DNA of 23,414 bases from Bryobacterales bacterium (GCA_903970295.1 CAJCHQ010000887.1:1-23414); one strand, 5' to 3'; positions 14,770 through 23,414 are shown, counted from the stretch's first letter. Numbers and translations: made by a program. Notes: generated by a model from the sequence alone, not told the origin.

Positions 14770-16968
14770 ATGTCAAAGCCCAGAACATTCGGCGTCATCG
14801 CTCTGAGCGTAGTTTTGACGGTCTTAGCAACTCTGCCTGGCTATGCCACCGCTGGGCGGGCCGCCAACGCCGCACCGCCGGCTTTTCTCGTTTATCCAGA
14901 GACCGAGAAGAGCGAAACTGTGGATAACTACAATGGCGTTTCGGTATCAGACCCATATAGATGGCTGGAAGACACCTATTCACCCAAAACCGAAGCCTGG
15001 GTCAAGCGCGAAAATGCTGTCACGCAGGCGTACCTGGAGCAAATTCCAGCACGCAAGGCGATCAAAACCCGCTTGACCGAACTGTGGAATTACGAGCGCT
15101 GCAATGTCCCAGTTAAGAGGGGCGAGCGTCTGTTCTTCACCAAAAACGACGGCTTGCAAAATCAGAACGTTCTATATGTACAAGATTTGCCGAAAGGACA
15201 AGCTCGCGTTTTGCTCGATCCCAACAAATTATCGAGCGACGGCACAGTTGATCTGGCCAACTACGAGATTTCCGACGATGGCAAATTATTGGCTTACGGA
15301 CTGGCTGCTTCAGGTTCAGACTGGCAGATCTGGCACATCAAAGATGTGAACACAGGCGAAGATCGCCCCGATCTATTGAAGTGGATCAAAAATGGAGAGT
15401 CGGCTTTCACCCTGGATGGCAAAGGACTTTATTATTCGCGGTACGACGAGCCGGCGCCCGGCACCGAAATGCAGGCCGCGAACTATTATCAAAAACTGTT
15501 TTTCCACAAGCTTGGCACTTTGCAGTCAGAGGACAAGCTGATTTTCGAGAGGAAGGACGACAAAGAAATATCGCTTGACCCAATGATCAGTGACGACGGC
15601 AAATATTTGACTGTAATCGAGTCGAAAGGAACATCACCCAAATACGGAATTCTCGTCCAGGATCTGAGTGATGCGGCGAACAAATTGGTTGAGATATTTC
15701 CTGTCGGCAAAGCGATGTATCAACCGGTCGGCAATGTTGGCACCACTTTTTATTTTCTCAGTGACGAAGAGGCGCCGAAAGGTCGGTTGCTCACAGTCGA
15801 CTTGAAAAATTTGAGTGCGGGCAATCAACCGGCAGGCAGTTTTGCCACCACTGAATTGATCAAGGAGACTGGAGACACTCTCGAAGAGGCATCGATCATC
15901 GACAACAAATTGATTTGTCGCTATCTCAAAGATGCTTATAATGTCGTCAAAATTGATGATTTGAAAGGTCAGTTCGAGCGTCAGTTGGCTTTGCCTGGCT
16001 TCGGCACCGCCTCTGGTTTTGCCGGAAAGCAGACGGACAAAGACACGTACTATCTATATACGAGTTTCAATTCTCCGGCGACAATTTTTCACTACAATTT
16101 AGCCGACGGATCGCAAACCGTCTTTTTCAAACCGAAGTGCAAATTCAACGGCGACGATTTCACAACCGAGCAAGTTTTTTATCAGAGCAAAGATGGCACC
16201 AAAGTGCCAATGTTTGTCAGCTACAAAAAAGGTTTGAAAAAAGACGGAAACAATCCCACCTACCTATACGGATATGGTGGCTTCAAGATTTCACTAACGC
16301 CCAGCTTTTCGGCTAGCAATCTTTTCTGGATGGAGTCGGGTGGCATCCTGGCAATTCCCACCCTGCGCGGTGGCGGCGAGTATGGAGAAGCCTGGCACGA
16401 AGGTGGCATGAAGAAAAACAAGCAGAATGTCTTTGATGATTTCATTGCTGCCGGCGAAACTTTGATCAAGGAGAAATACACGTCGAAAGAAAAGCTCGCA
16501 ATCGGTGGCGGTAGCAACGGCGGCCTTCTTGTCGGTGCCTGTGAAACCCAGCGTCCCGATCTTTTCGCCGCTGCAGTGCCGGCTGTCGGCGTGATGGACA
16601 TGCTTCGCTTCAACAAATTCACAGTCGGCTGGGGCTGGACTCAAGAGTACGGCACGCCTGAAAACGCAGATGACTTCAAGATCCTCTATGCGTACTCGCC
16701 CTTGCACCACATCAAAAAAGGAACATGCTATCCGGCTACTTTAGTCACGACTGCCGATCATGACGATCGGGTTGTGCCCGGACACAGCTTCAAATTTGCA
16801 GCGGCAATGCAAGCCGCTCAGGGTTGCTCGAATCCGATTCTGATTCGGATCGATAGCAAAGCTGGTCATGGTCATGGCAAATCAACAGAAAAAGTGATTG
16901 ATGAAGCGACTGACAAGTGGGCATTTCTGTTCAAGGAATTGAATGTCAGCGATTCGATGCCGCGCTAG
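14770..16968 (+). CDS. Prolyl oligopeptidase (S9A serine peptidase), secreted
   Basis: Cleaves short peptides after proline. It is 732 aa from ATG 14770 (GGAT eight bases upstream; GTG 14764 is two codons earlier). Residues 1-30 look like a Sec signal peptide with the hydrophobic run VIALSVVLTVLATLPG and a likely cut near ATA. The N-terminal cap DPYRWLEDTYSPKTEAWVKREN and a seven-bladed propeller region (about 100-460) precede the alpha/beta-hydrolase domain. The catalytic triad is Ser582 (GGGSNGGLL), Asp665 (DHDDRV, with Arg667 for the substrate carboxyl) and His700 (AGHGHGKS). All are intact and the length is typical. It starts its own transcription unit after the ACT gene. Its 3' end overlaps convergent comF by 23 bases. 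Confidence 0.93.
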   Translation: MSKPRTFGVIALSVVLTVLATLPGYATAGRAANAAPPAFLVYPETEKSETVDNYNGVSVSDPYRWLEDTYSPKTEAWVKRENAVTQAYLEQIPARKAIKTRLTELWNYERCNVPVKRGERLFFTKNDGLQNQNVLYVQDLPKGQARVLLDPNKLSSDGTVDLANYEISDDGKLLAYGLAASGSDWQIWHIKDVNTGEDRPDLLKWIKNGESAFTLDGKGLYYSRYDEPAPGTEMQAANYYQKLFFHKLGTLQSEDKLIFERKDDKEISLDPMISDDGKYLTVIESKGTSPKYGILVQDLSDAANKLVEIFPVGKAMYQPVGNVGTTFYFLSDEEAPKGRLLTVDLKNLSAGNQPAGSFATTELIKETGDTLEEASIIDNKLICRYLKDAYNVVKIDDLKGQFERQLALPGFGTASGFAGKQTDKDTYYLYTSFNSPATIFHYNLADGSQTVFFKPKCKFNGDDFTTEQVFYQSKDGTKVPMFVSYKKGLKKDGNNPTYLYGYGGFKISLTPSFSASNLFWMESGGILAIPTLRGGGEYGEAWHEGGMKKNKQNVFDDFIAAGETLIKEKYTSKEKLAIGGGSNGGLLVGACETQRPDLFAAAVPAVGVMDMLRFNKFTVGWGWTQEYGTPENADDFKILYAYSPLHHIKKGTCYPATLVTTADHDDRVVPGHSFKFAAAMQAAQGCSNPILIRIDSKAGHGHGKSTEKVIDEATDKWAFLFKELNVSDSMPR

Positions 16969-17908
16969 CGAATAGGATCGCCCGGGCGATAGTTATAGCT
17001 GCGACGCTCGAAGCCCCGCAGCGAAGTGCTTCTTCCGCGCATTCGACAAGCGTGGCACCAGATGTGCAAACGTCATCTACGAGAACTATTATTTTGCCTT
17101 TGAGCATATTTGGGTTGCCGGCGAAGGCTCCTCTAATGTTGTCGAGTCGCTCGGTTCTACCGAGCTTCTGTTGTGGCTTCGTGCTCTTTACTCGGGTTAT
17201 TGCTCGACTGGCAACTGGAGCACCAACAGTAGTAGCGAGTTCTTTGGCCAATAATTCCGACTGATTGAAGCCGCGAGTGTGCTTCCTTTGCCAGTGCAAG
17301 GGCACGGGCACGATCAAAAGTTTGCCCGGCGGCAAATACTCGCATAACGACGACCAGGCGTTGACCATGACGCAAGCCAGATCTTGAGCTAGCAAGCGCT
17401 CACCTTCGTACTTGAATTCGCTAATCAGATCTTTGAGCTTCCCTTCATAAGCAGAGCCGCTGGCGATCGGCAACGTCGACTGCTTACCACGATCAAGTGG
17501 GCAAAAAGCGATCAGCGGTAAATCGATTTTCAGAACGTGCCAGCATTCAGAACATAAGCATTCTGAAAATCTTGGAAAGTAAGTGCGACAGCCAGATGTT
17601 TTTAAAAAAGCGGGGCGAACAGCTGCCACGCAGATCGCCGAAAGGGCCACATCGGCTGCGCTCGAGGCTGCGTGCGAATGTCGCTGGCGAATTCTGCCAG
17701 AGCTTCCCTGGGGTAATTCGCAGATATTCTGATTTTGTTCTTCTGGCGCTCTAGGCTCTTCAAGTTCGCCAGCAAGTGACAATTCTTTGCCGCACATCCG
17801 GCAATTTTCGAGGCAAATGCAGGAAAGCACGAACCTCTGTAAGTGGCTGAGCATTTGTTTGAAACCACGGCCTTTGCCCCCTGATGCATCTAAATGAATC
17901 GATTGCAT
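16946..17908 (-). CDS. comF: ComF-family phosphoribosyltransferase-like protein
   Basis: ComF proteins act in DNA uptake for transformation and possibly in nucleotide handling; the exact biochemistry is not settled. It is 320 aa from ATG 17908, chosen because GGAGG (on the minus strand, 17917-17921) lies eight bases upstream; the frame is open to TTG 17935. There is a zinc-knuckle pair, CRMC (36-39) and CSEC (119-122), then a phosphoribosyltransferase domain with the PRPP-binding motif IIVLVDDVCTSGATL and the ComF-typical stretch TKPQQKLGRTERLDNIRGAF. About 80 residues separate the two Cys pairs, much longer than the usual spacing, and this insert is Ser/Ala/Arg-rich and poorly structured. 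The 3' end overlaps the prolyl oligopeptidase gene. Confidence 0.88.
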   Translation of the reverse strand: MQSIHLDASGGKGRGFKQMLSHLQRFVLSCICLENCRMCGKELSLAGELEEPRAPEEQNQNICELPQGSSGRIRQRHSHAASSAADVALSAICVAAVRPAFLKTSGCRTYFPRFSECLCSECWHVLKIDLPLIAFCPLDRGKQSTLPIASGSAYEGKLKDLISEFKYEGERLLAQDLACVMVNAWSSLCEYLPPGKLLIVPVPLHWQRKHTRGFNQSELLAKELATTVGAPVASRAITRVKSTKPQQKLGRTERLDNIRGAFAGNPNMLKGKIIVLVDDVCTSGATLVECAEEALRCGASSVAAITIARAILFASAASNR

Positions 17909-18029
17909 TTTTTTGTCCTCCATGTCTTTCTTCAAAATAAAACGTTGCGAGGTCGAAAAAAGTTCAATGGAATTTGCAGAACTTGCTTCACACTCATGTT
18001 AGATTTGCAGCCAGTTCTAGGAGTTAGAT

Positions 18030-19301
18030 ATGCAAACTTCCCGGCTTGACATCGGCAAACTAATCGCCGACGGCGAAAAAACTCTGTCAGAAAAATTTCT
18101 GGAAATCGATGAGATTGCTGCACTTAATCATCGACGCGTTCTTGATGCTATGCGCACTCATCGCTTGACCGAAGAATTCTTTGTCGAGAAAACTGGTTAT
18201 GGTATGCATGACAGAGCTCGCGAAGTCATGGACGAAATCTTCGCTGATGCCCTGCAAGCCGAGGCAGCGGCAATGCGCATGCATTTTGTCTCCGGCACTC
18301 ACGCGATTGCAGTCGCCTTATTCGGCAATCTGTCTCACGGTCAGAAAATGGTGGCTTTAACCGGCAAGCCTTACGACACCATGTTGTCGGTGATCGGTTT
18401 GCCCGATGCTAAACCTGGCACCTTGCGGGCTATGGGCGTCGAATACGAACAGCTGGAACTCGATCCGCACTGGACTTCGGATGAGGATTTGGATCAGAAA
18501 TTGAGAGCCAAGCTCGTGCCACCATGTGCGGTAGCATACATCCAGAAATCCCGCGGCTATTCATTTCAGAGACGCACGCTTGCCAACGCTGAAATCGCCA
18601 GACTCGTGACTGCGGTCAAGAAAATCAATCCCCAATGTCTGGTCATCGTTGACAATTGCTATGGAGAATTCGTCGAAGCCAATGAACCGACAAATGTCGG
18701 GGCCGACCTGATTGCCGGTTCCTTAATCAAAAATCCTGGCGGTGGTCTGGCTATATGCGGTGGATACATTGCCGGCCGAAGATCCGCTGTGGATTCGGCT
18801 CTCGACCGGCTGACGGCGCCTGGAATCGGCGGCCACCTGGGCTTGACTTTCAATCAAAATCGATTGCTCATGCAGGGACTTTTCCTCGCACCCAATGTCG
18901 TCGCCCAGTCAGTCAAAGGCGTGATGCTCTTCGCTCAGGTCATGATGGAACTCGGACTGAGCGTCAAACCCGATCCATTAGAGAAACGATTTGATGTAAT
19001 TCAGGCAATCGAATTCAAAACCGACGCGAAGCTGATCGCCTTCTGCCGGGCGATTCAGCGCTGCTCGCCTGTAAACGCTCACGTGGCGCCGGAACCGTCA
19101 CAGATGCCCGGGTATCCCGATCCGGTTGTCATGGCTGCCGGTACTTTCATTGATGGGGCGACAATTGAGCTCTCTGCAGATGGGCCGCTCCGACCACCTT
19201 TCGCCGGGTTCATCCAGGGAGGGCTTTCTTATCTGCATGTTAAGTGCGTTCTGGAAGAGACGCTAAACCTCTGCATAAGCGGCGAATTCCCATTTTTGTA
19301 G
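18030..19301 (+). CDS. PLP-dependent 'aluminium resistance' / methionine gamma-lyase family protein
   Basis: 423 aa, fold type I PLP enzyme of the Met_gamma_lyase family that is often annotated as aluminium resistance protein. The PLP lysine is probably Lys234 in SLIKNPGGGLA, with Asp208 in VDNCYGEF contacting the ring nitrogen; the phosphate-binding start FVSGTHAIAVALFGNL lies near 86-101. The real substrate of this family is uncertain; C-S lyase activity on methionine or cysteine derivatives is a guess by homology. ATG 18030 has AGGAG six bases upstream. It is divergent from comF, with 121 bases between the two starts, so both promoters should lie there, though neither has clear consensus boxes. 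It may be cotranscribed with prs, 90 bases downstream. Confidence 0.88.
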   Translation: MQTSRLDIGKLIADGEKTLSEKFLEIDEIAALNHRRVLDAMRTHRLTEEFFVEKTGYGMHDRAREVMDEIFADALQAEAAAMRMHFVSGTHAIAVALFGNLSHGQKMVALTGKPYDTMLSVIGLPDAKPGTLRAMGVEYEQLELDPHWTSDEDLDQKLRAKLVPPCAVAYIQKSRGYSFQRRTLANAEIARLVTAVKKINPQCLVIVDNCYGEFVEANEPTNVGADLIAGSLIKNPGGGLAICGGYIAGRRSAVDSALDRLTAPGIGGHLGLTFNQNRLLMQGLFLAPNVVAQSVKGVMLFAQVMMELGLSVKPDPLEKRFDVIQAIEFKTDAKLIAFCRAIQRCSPVNAHVAPEPSQMPGYPDPVVMAAGTFIDGATIELSADGPLRPPFAGFIQGGLSYLHVKCVLEETLNLCISGEFPFL

Positions 19302-19391
19302 CGCTAAAATTCTCTCATCGCTGCGAATTGACTTCTCTAGAATCCCATTCTTCTCTACAATTCTCTTAGTGAGCTCTCTGGAGGAACGGAC

Positions 19392-20378
19392 TTGGTTGCA
19401 CAGCTACCGGTGAGACAAGAGCGCGTCAACTCAGGTGGCAAGTCCGGCCTGATGATCCTCTCGGGGACAGCGAACCCAGAACTGGCCAGGGAAGTTGCCG
19501 AATATCTCGAGCTTCCGGTCGCTCCCGTTAAAATCGTCCCCTTCTCGGACGGTGAGATTTATGTTCAGGTCCAGGACAGTGTTCGTGGACTCGATTGTTT
19601 CGTAATTCAACCGACCTGCTCTCCCGTCAATGAAAATCTGATGGAGTTGCTAATTTTGCTGGATGCTTTGAAAAGAGCATCAGCCGGGCGCATCACTGTC
19701 GTAATTCCCTACTACGGCTACGGTCGGCAAGACCGAAAAGCGGCCGGCAGAGAAGCAATCACCGCCAAATTGATCGCTGACCTGCTCACTACTTCCGGTG
19801 CCCAACGCGTCGTCGCTTTGGACTTACATGCGCCGCAAATCATGGGCTTCTTCAATATTCTCGTCGATCACCTTTATGCCAGCCCCGTCCTTCTGGAATA
19901 CATTCGCGCCCTCAATCAATCAGACGTTGTTCTCGTCAGTCCCGATGTCGGCGGCGTCTCGCGTGCCAGGGCTTTCGCTAAGAAACTCGATGATGCGCCA
20001 ATCGCCATAATCGACAAACGTCGCAGCGCTCACAACGTTGCCGAAGTCTACAGTGTCGTAGGCGATGTCAAAAACAAAGTAGCGATCATGGTCGATGACA
20101 TGGTCGACACTGCCGGCACGCTCGTCAAAGGTGCTGAGCTCCTCCGCAAAGAAGGCGCTCGGGCAATATATGCTTGCGCTACGCACGCAGTATTGTCGGG
20201 TCCAGCGAATGAGCGCATCGATAATTCTCCAATTGAAAAGCTAATCGTCACCAACTCGATTCCGCATGATCCGAAAAATATCTCCAAGAAAATTGTGCAG
20301 CTGAGCGTCGCCAAACTGTTAGGAGAAGCGATTGCCAGAATTCATGACGATACGTCCGTCAGTGAATTGTTTGAGTAG
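19392..20378 (+). CDS. prs: Ribose-phosphate pyrophosphokinase (PRPP synthetase)
   Basis: Makes PRPP from ribose-5-phosphate and ATP for nucleotide, His and Trp synthesis. It is 328 aa starting at TTG 19392: GGAGG (19380-19384) is seven bases upstream and no ATG is available before the conserved core. The ATP-binding flexible-loop stretch YYGYGRQDRK is at 107-116, the metal-binding LDLHAPQI at 143-150 and the PRPP-binding loop VDDMVDTAGT at 234-243. Length is typical, with about 15 extra N-terminal residues. A TACAAT box at 19356-19361 may be a -10 element; the TTGACT at 19328 is 22 bases away, too far for a good promoter. The hydrolase gene follows after six bases. Confidence 0.96.
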   Translation: MVAQLPVRQERVNSGGKSGLMILSGTANPELAREVAEYLELPVAPVKIVPFSDGEIYVQVQDSVRGLDCFVIQPTCSPVNENLMELLILLDALKRASAGRITVVIPYYGYGRQDRKAAGREAITAKLIADLLTTSGAQRVVALDLHAPQIMGFFNILVDHLYASPVLLEYIRALNQSDVVLVSPDVGGVSRARAFAKKLDDAPIAIIDKRRSAHNVAEVYSVVGDVKNKVAIMVDDMVDTAGTLVKGAELLRKEGARAIYACATHAVLSGPANERIDNSPIEKLIVTNSIPHDPKNISKKIVQLSVAKLLGEAIARIHDDTSVSELFE

Positions 20379-20384
20379 AATCCT

Positions 20385-21014
20385 GTGATCATAGAAAGTT
20401 TTCCTGTCGGTCCCTTGCAATGCAATTGCTCGATCATTGGTTGTCCAGAAACCGGTGAGGCAGCAGTCATTGATCCAGGTGGTGACGTCGATAAAATCCT
20501 GGCTTTCTGCGAAGCTAATAAATTGACGGTCAAATATCTTTTGCACACTCACGCTCACTTCGATCACATCATGGGCTCTAGAGCGATGCGCGAAAAAACC
20601 GGTGCAAAAATCTGCTTGCACAAAGAAGACGAATTTCTTTATCAGAAGCTCGGCATGCAATGTTCGCTCTTCGGTTTCAAATCTGATCAGCCTCTGCCGA
20701 TCGACCATTATCTCAACGATGAAGAAGTGATCGAAGTCGGTAAAAACAAAGCGAAAGTAATTTTCACGCCCGGACACTCGCCTGGGAGCAGTTGTTTTAG
20801 TTGCGAAGACCAAGACAGCGTGCTCTTTGCCGGTGATACTTTATTTCAACAATCAATCGGCCGAACCGACCTTTGGGGCGGCTCATCAGATGCGATCCTG
20901 AAGTCCATTCGCGGACGCTTGTTTACGCTGGATGACAGCACCCGAGTAATTACCGGGCACGGTCCAGATACGAGCATCTGGTCGGAGAAGAAATCAAATC
21001 CATTTTTCTCTTAG
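20385..21014 (+). CDS. Metallo-beta-lactamase-fold hydrolase (glyoxalase II-like)
   Basis: 209 aa. The zinc-binding motif HTHAHFDH is at residues 54-61 (His56, His58, Asp60, His61), with further ligands His131 in TPGHSPGS, Asp151 in AGDTLF and His192 in GHGP, so both metal sites are complete. The short length and GRTDLWGGSS pattern fit small glyoxalase II-like hydrolases (YcbL type) rather than full-length glyoxalase II, which has an extra C-terminal domain. The substrate is unknown; thioesters such as lactoylglutathione or persulfides are possible. The GTG start at 20385 is six bases after prs, without a clear ribosome site, suggesting coupled translation with prs. Confidence 0.9.
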   Translation: MIIESFPVGPLQCNCSIIGCPETGEAAVIDPGGDVDKILAFCEANKLTVKYLLHTHAHFDHIMGSRAMREKTGAKICLHKEDEFLYQKLGMQCSLFGFKSDQPLPIDHYLNDEEVIEVGKNKAKVIFTPGHSPGSSCFSCEDQDSVLFAGDTLFQQSIGRTDLWGGSSDAILKSIRGRLFTLDDSTRVITGHGPDTSIWSEKKSNPFFS

Positions 21015-21123
21015 CTGGCAGGCCGCTTTGGCTCCCTTCGCCGGCAAAACTGCTGTTCAGTTCGGCTGTCTAGTCTTGCTATCCAGCCTGTTATTCAGTC
21101 CTGGCTGGCTTTTTCCCGAAATA

Positions 21124-21143
21124 AGAAATCTAGCTAGATTTCT
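21124..21143. repeat. Perfect 20-base palindrome
   Basis: AGAAATCTAG joined directly to its reverse complement CTAGATTTCT, with no spacer. As RNA it would be a weak, A/U-rich hairpin; as DNA it could be a dimeric protein site. It is 110 bases after the hydrolase gene and 258 before the poly-HAMP gene. No T-run follows. Confidence 0.7.
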
Positions 21144-21348
21144 CATTGTTTATTTGGTGCTTGCAGGAACCGATGAGGCCGCTCTTCCGTCGAGGGTTCA
21201 AATCCGCAAAAAGCAGGCATTATCAGCCCGAGCAAATCGCACTTTTTAGTGCCAAGTTGCTGGCAGCAGTACATGATTCGGCTGGGAGCGAGGCATAATT
21301 AACCGTAGGTGTCGGCTATCAGTGACCTATTTACAAGGCTTTAGAGCA

Positions 21349-21378
21349 TTTTGCCGGACTGAGCAATAACCGGCAAAA
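21349..21378 (+). promoter_or_regulatory. 9-bp hairpin just upstream of the poly-HAMP gene
   Basis: TTTTGCCGG (21349-21357) and CCGGCAAAA (21370-21378) form a perfect stem with a 12-base loop. It ends about 11 bases before the ribosome site AAGGAGAGG and 23 before the ATG. Without a T-run it is not a terminator; an operator or a leader structure affecting translation are the obvious options. Confidence 0.5.
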
Positions 21379-21401
21379 CCAACGGATAAGGAGAGGACTA
21401 A

Positions 21402-23414
21402 ATGGCAATTTCCACAAACGCGTCCCTGGAGAAGATTGATGCCAGGGAGTTACTGAAAGCGCTGCGCCTGATGGCTCGTGGTGACTTCAGTGTGCGTCTG
21501 CCCCTTGATCAAACCGGGCTGGCCGGAGAAATTGCCGCTGCGTTTAACGATGTCGTCGAATTGAACGAAGGTCTGCAGCATGAGTTGGCGCGCATCAGCG
21601 ATGTCGTCGGCAAGCAAGGCAAAATCACGCAGCGAGCTTCACTGGGTGCAGCAGCCGGGGGTTGGTCCGAATGCATCAATTCGATCAATACCCTGGTCGG
21701 CGATGTTGTCAGACCGACTACTGAAGTTGCTCGCGTTATTGGTGCAGTGGCAAAAGGCGATTTGTCCCAAACCATGGCTCTGGAGATCGAAGGTGGTCCG
21801 CTCAGAGGTGAGTTCCTGCGCACGGCCAAGACAATCAACACAATGGTCGAGCAGCTCGGATCGTTCGCTTCCGAAGTTACCCGTGTTGCCCGGGAAGTCG
21901 GAACCGAAGGTAAGCTCGGTGGTCAGGCACAGGTCAAAGGCGTTTCTGGTACATGGAAAGATTTGACCGATTCTGTGAACTCGATGGCAAGCAATCTCAC
22001 AGCTCAAGTGAGAAATATCGCCGAAGTGACAACCGCTGTGGCTAAAGGCGATCTATCCAAGAAGATTACAGTCGATGTCAGAGGCGAAATCCAAGAACTG
22101 AAGAATACGATCAACGTCATGGTCGATCAGCTCTCATCATTTGCCTCAGAAGTCACTCGCGTAGCAAGAGAAGTCGGAACGGAAGGGAAACTCGGTGGAC
22201 AGGCGCAAGTTAAGGGGGTTTCGGGGACATGGAAGGACCTGACCGATAACGTAAATTCGATGGCGAGCAATTTGACCGCCCAGGTAAGAAATATCGCCGA
22301 CGTGACGACAGCTGTAGCAAACGGTGATCTTTCCAGGAAGATCACCGTTGACGTTAAAGGCGAAATTCTCGAACTGAAAAAGACGATTAACGTCATGGTT
22401 GACCAGCTTTCATCGTTCGCGGCAGAAGTGACACGGGTTGCCCGCGAAGTAGGTACTGAAGGAAAACTGGGCGGTCAGGCCCAAGTCAAAGGCGTTGCCG
22501 GCACCTGGAAAGATTTGACAGACTCAGTCAATTACATGGCTTCAAATCTCACCTCACAAGTAAGAAATATCGCAGACGTCACAACCGCTGTGGCGAAAGG
22601 TGATCTATCGAAAAAAATCACAGTCGACGTCAAAGGTGAAATCCTCGAGCTGAAAAATACGATCAACACAATGGTCGACCAGCTCTCTTCGTTCGCGGCA
22701 GAAGTAACACGGGTTGCTCGAGAAGTAGGCTCGGAGGGCAAGCTGGGCGGTCAGGCGGATGTGAAAGGCGTGTCTGGTACATGGAAAGACCTGACAGACT
22801 CGGTCAATTACATGGCTTCGAACCTCACCTCACAGGTGAGAAATATCGCGGACGTCACAACCGCTGTGGCCAAAGGCGATCTGTCCAAGAAGATTACGGT
22901 CGACGTCAAAGGCGAAATCCTCGAGCTGAAAAACACAATCAACACAATGGTTGACCAGCTTTCGTCGTTCGCGGCAGAAGTTACGAGGGTTGCCAGAGAG
23001 GTGGGCACGGAAGGTAAACTCGGCGGTCAGGCGGACGTCAAAGGCGTATCGGGAACCTGGCGAGATTTGACCGACTCGGTGAATTACATGGCATCGAACC
23101 TGACCTCGCAGGTGAGAAATATCGCCGAGGTGACGACGGCGGTGGCTACCGGTGACCTCTCCAAGAAAATTACAGTGGACGTCAAAGGCGAGATCCTCGA
23201 GCTGAAAAACACAATCAACACAATGGTTGACCAGCTCTCGTCATTTGCGGCCGAAGTAACGAGGGTAGCCCGGGAGGTGGGCACAGAAGGAAAACTGGGC
23301 GGTCAAGCCGATGTACAAGGGGTGACCGGTGCCTGGAAGGGACTGACTGATAATGTGAATTTGATGGCAGGCAACCTGACAGCCCAGGTGAGAAATATCG
23401 CTGAAGTGACAACC
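21402..23414 (+). CDS. Poly-HAMP signalling protein, probably a hybrid histidine kinase (C-terminus beyond window)
   Basis: ATG 21402, with a strong AAGGAG site, opens a frame of 671 codons that runs to the window edge. There is no signal peptide or membrane helix, so the protein is probably cytoplasmic. Residues about 1-200 contain two diverged HAMP-like segments ([17 protein letters not shown] and [14 protein letters not shown]). From residue 203, a 92-residue unit is repeated: VRNIA(E/D)VTTAVA..GDLS..ITVDV, then LSSFA(A/S)[10 protein letters not shown], then a GTWK(D/G)LTD linker. Each unit looks like one HAMP plus a connecting helix pair. Similar arrays occur in bacterial and fungal (group III, Nik1-type) hybrid kinases that sense osmotic or other stress; there, HisKA, HATPase and receiver domains follow. 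The output domain here is not visible, so kinase identity is an inference. Confidence 0.88.
   Translation, partial: MAISTNASLEKIDARELLKALRLMARGDFSVRLPLDQTGLAGEIAAAFNDVVELNEGLQHELARISDVVGKQGKITQRASLGAAAGGWSECINSINTLVGDVVRPTTEVARVIGAVAKGDLSQTMALEIEGGPLRGEFLRTAKTINTMVEQLGSFASEVTRVAREVGTEGKLGGQAQVKGVSGTWKDLTDSVNSMASNLTAQVRNIAEVTTAVAKGDLSKKITVDVRGEIQELKNTINVMVDQLSSFASEVTRVAREVGTEGKLGGQAQVKGVSGTWKDLTDNVNSMASNLTAQVRNIADVTTAVANGDLSRKITVDVKGEILELKKTINVMVDQLSSFAAEVTRVAREVGTEGKLGGQAQVKGVAGTWKDLTDSVNYMASNLTSQVRNIADVTTAVAKGDLSKKITVDVKGEILELKNTINTMVDQLSSFAAEVTRVAREVGSEGKLGGQADVKGVSGTWKDLTDSVNYMASNLTSQVRNIADVTTAVAKGDLSKKITVDVKGEILELKNTINTMVDQLSSFAAEVTRVAREVGTEGKLGGQADVKGVSGTWRDLTDSVNYMASNLTSQVRNIAEVTTAVATGDLSKKITVDVKGEILELKNTINTMVDQLSSFAAEVTRVAREVGTEGKLGGQADVQGVTGAWKGLTDNVNLMAGNLTAQVRNIAEVTT
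22008..23414 (+). repeat. Tandem 276-bp coding repeats (HAMP units)
   Basis: The segment beginning GT(G/A)AGAAATATCG starts at 22008, 22284, 22560, 22836, 23112 and 23388: five complete units of exactly 276 bases and the start of a sixth. The encoded 92-residue units are nearly identical, while many third codon positions differ between copies. Confidence 0.95.

Larger units (their letters stand above)
21015..21401. other. Non-coding stretch before the poly-HAMP gene
   Basis: 387 bases with no convincing gene. It holds a 20-base perfect palindrome (21124-21143), a 9-bp hairpin close to the next gene (21349-21378), and two copies of CCGGCAAAAC (21041-21050 and 21370-21379). A 73-codon TTG-start frame at 21028-21249 with two hydrophobic stretches exists, but its start is weak and its second half is not protein-like, so I do not call it a gene. 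Confidence 0.45.

Noticed and set aside
21195..21205. tRNA T-arm-like GGTTCAAATCC
   Set aside because: The flanking stem does not pair properly, and no D-arm, anticodon arm or acceptor stem can be drawn around it.
21028..21249. Small membrane protein of 73 codons
   Set aside because: TTG start with a poor ribosome site, non-protein-like second half, and it runs through the palindrome; no recognisable family.
22127..23284. Four similar minus-strand ORFs of about 66-89 codons
   Set aside because: They are antisense shadows of the 276-bp HAMP repeats, which explains why they resemble each other.

Overview
The window reads as a chromosomal segment of a free-living, aerobic, arginine-prototrophic bacterium with roughly balanced base composition. 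It carries a caa3-type cytochrome oxidase operon (cyoE/ctaB, ctaC with a fused cytochrome c domain, ctaD), a complete set of ornithine-to-arginine genes, and a soluble poly-HAMP signalling protein. Gene content and protein style (PLP 'aluminium resistance' protein, ComF, poly-HAMP protein, ctaB-ctaC-ctaD order) would fit a non-photosynthetic relative of cyanobacteria such as Obscuribacterales/Melainabacteria. That placement is a low-confidence inference from memory, not from a search.

Layout. 1-3165 (minus strand): ctaD (3' part cut off by the window edge), ctaC and cyoE, overlapping. 3265-4215 (minus): a small secreted TPR-like protein and a broken, truncated paralogue upstream of it. 4525-5490: an EamA/DMT exporter. 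5533-10446: first arginine unit, promoter - leader peptide - attenuator - argF-argG-argH-argC. 10464-14686: second arginine unit, promoter - leader peptide - attenuator - argJ-argB-argD - ACT-domain protein. 14770-16968: secreted prolyl oligopeptidase, convergent with and overlapping comF (minus). 18030-21014: PLP lyase-like protein, prs (PRPP synthetase, TTG start) and a metallo-beta-lactamase-fold hydrolase. 21015-21401: non-coding stretch with a perfect 20-base palindrome and a 9-bp hairpin. 21402-23414: N-terminal part of a poly-HAMP protein with exact 276-bp repeats, running off the right edge.

The most interesting content is the control of arginine synthesis. Each of the two arg units starts with the same small device: TTGACA-16 bp-TGTAA(C/T) promoter, a 5' leader of about 25 nt, a short ORF (26 and 29 codons) with clustered Arg codons, a G-rich segment just after the Arg codons that can pair with the 5' arm of a terminator, and then an intrinsic terminator with eight Ts directly in front of argF or argJ. 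This is the layout of ribosome-mediated transcription attenuation (as in trp and his operons), here with arginine as the sensed amino acid. I do not know of a well-described bacterial arginine attenuator of this type; arginine control in bacteria is usually ascribed to ArgR/AhrC, and arginine-sensing leader peptides are best known from fungi.

Together the arg genes encode the acetyl-cycle route: ArgJ (acetyl transfer and recycling), ArgB, ArgC and ArgD make ornithine, and ArgF, ArgG and ArgH convert it to arginine. No argA, argE, carAB or argR lies in the window; ArgJ can supply the recycling that would otherwise need ArgE.
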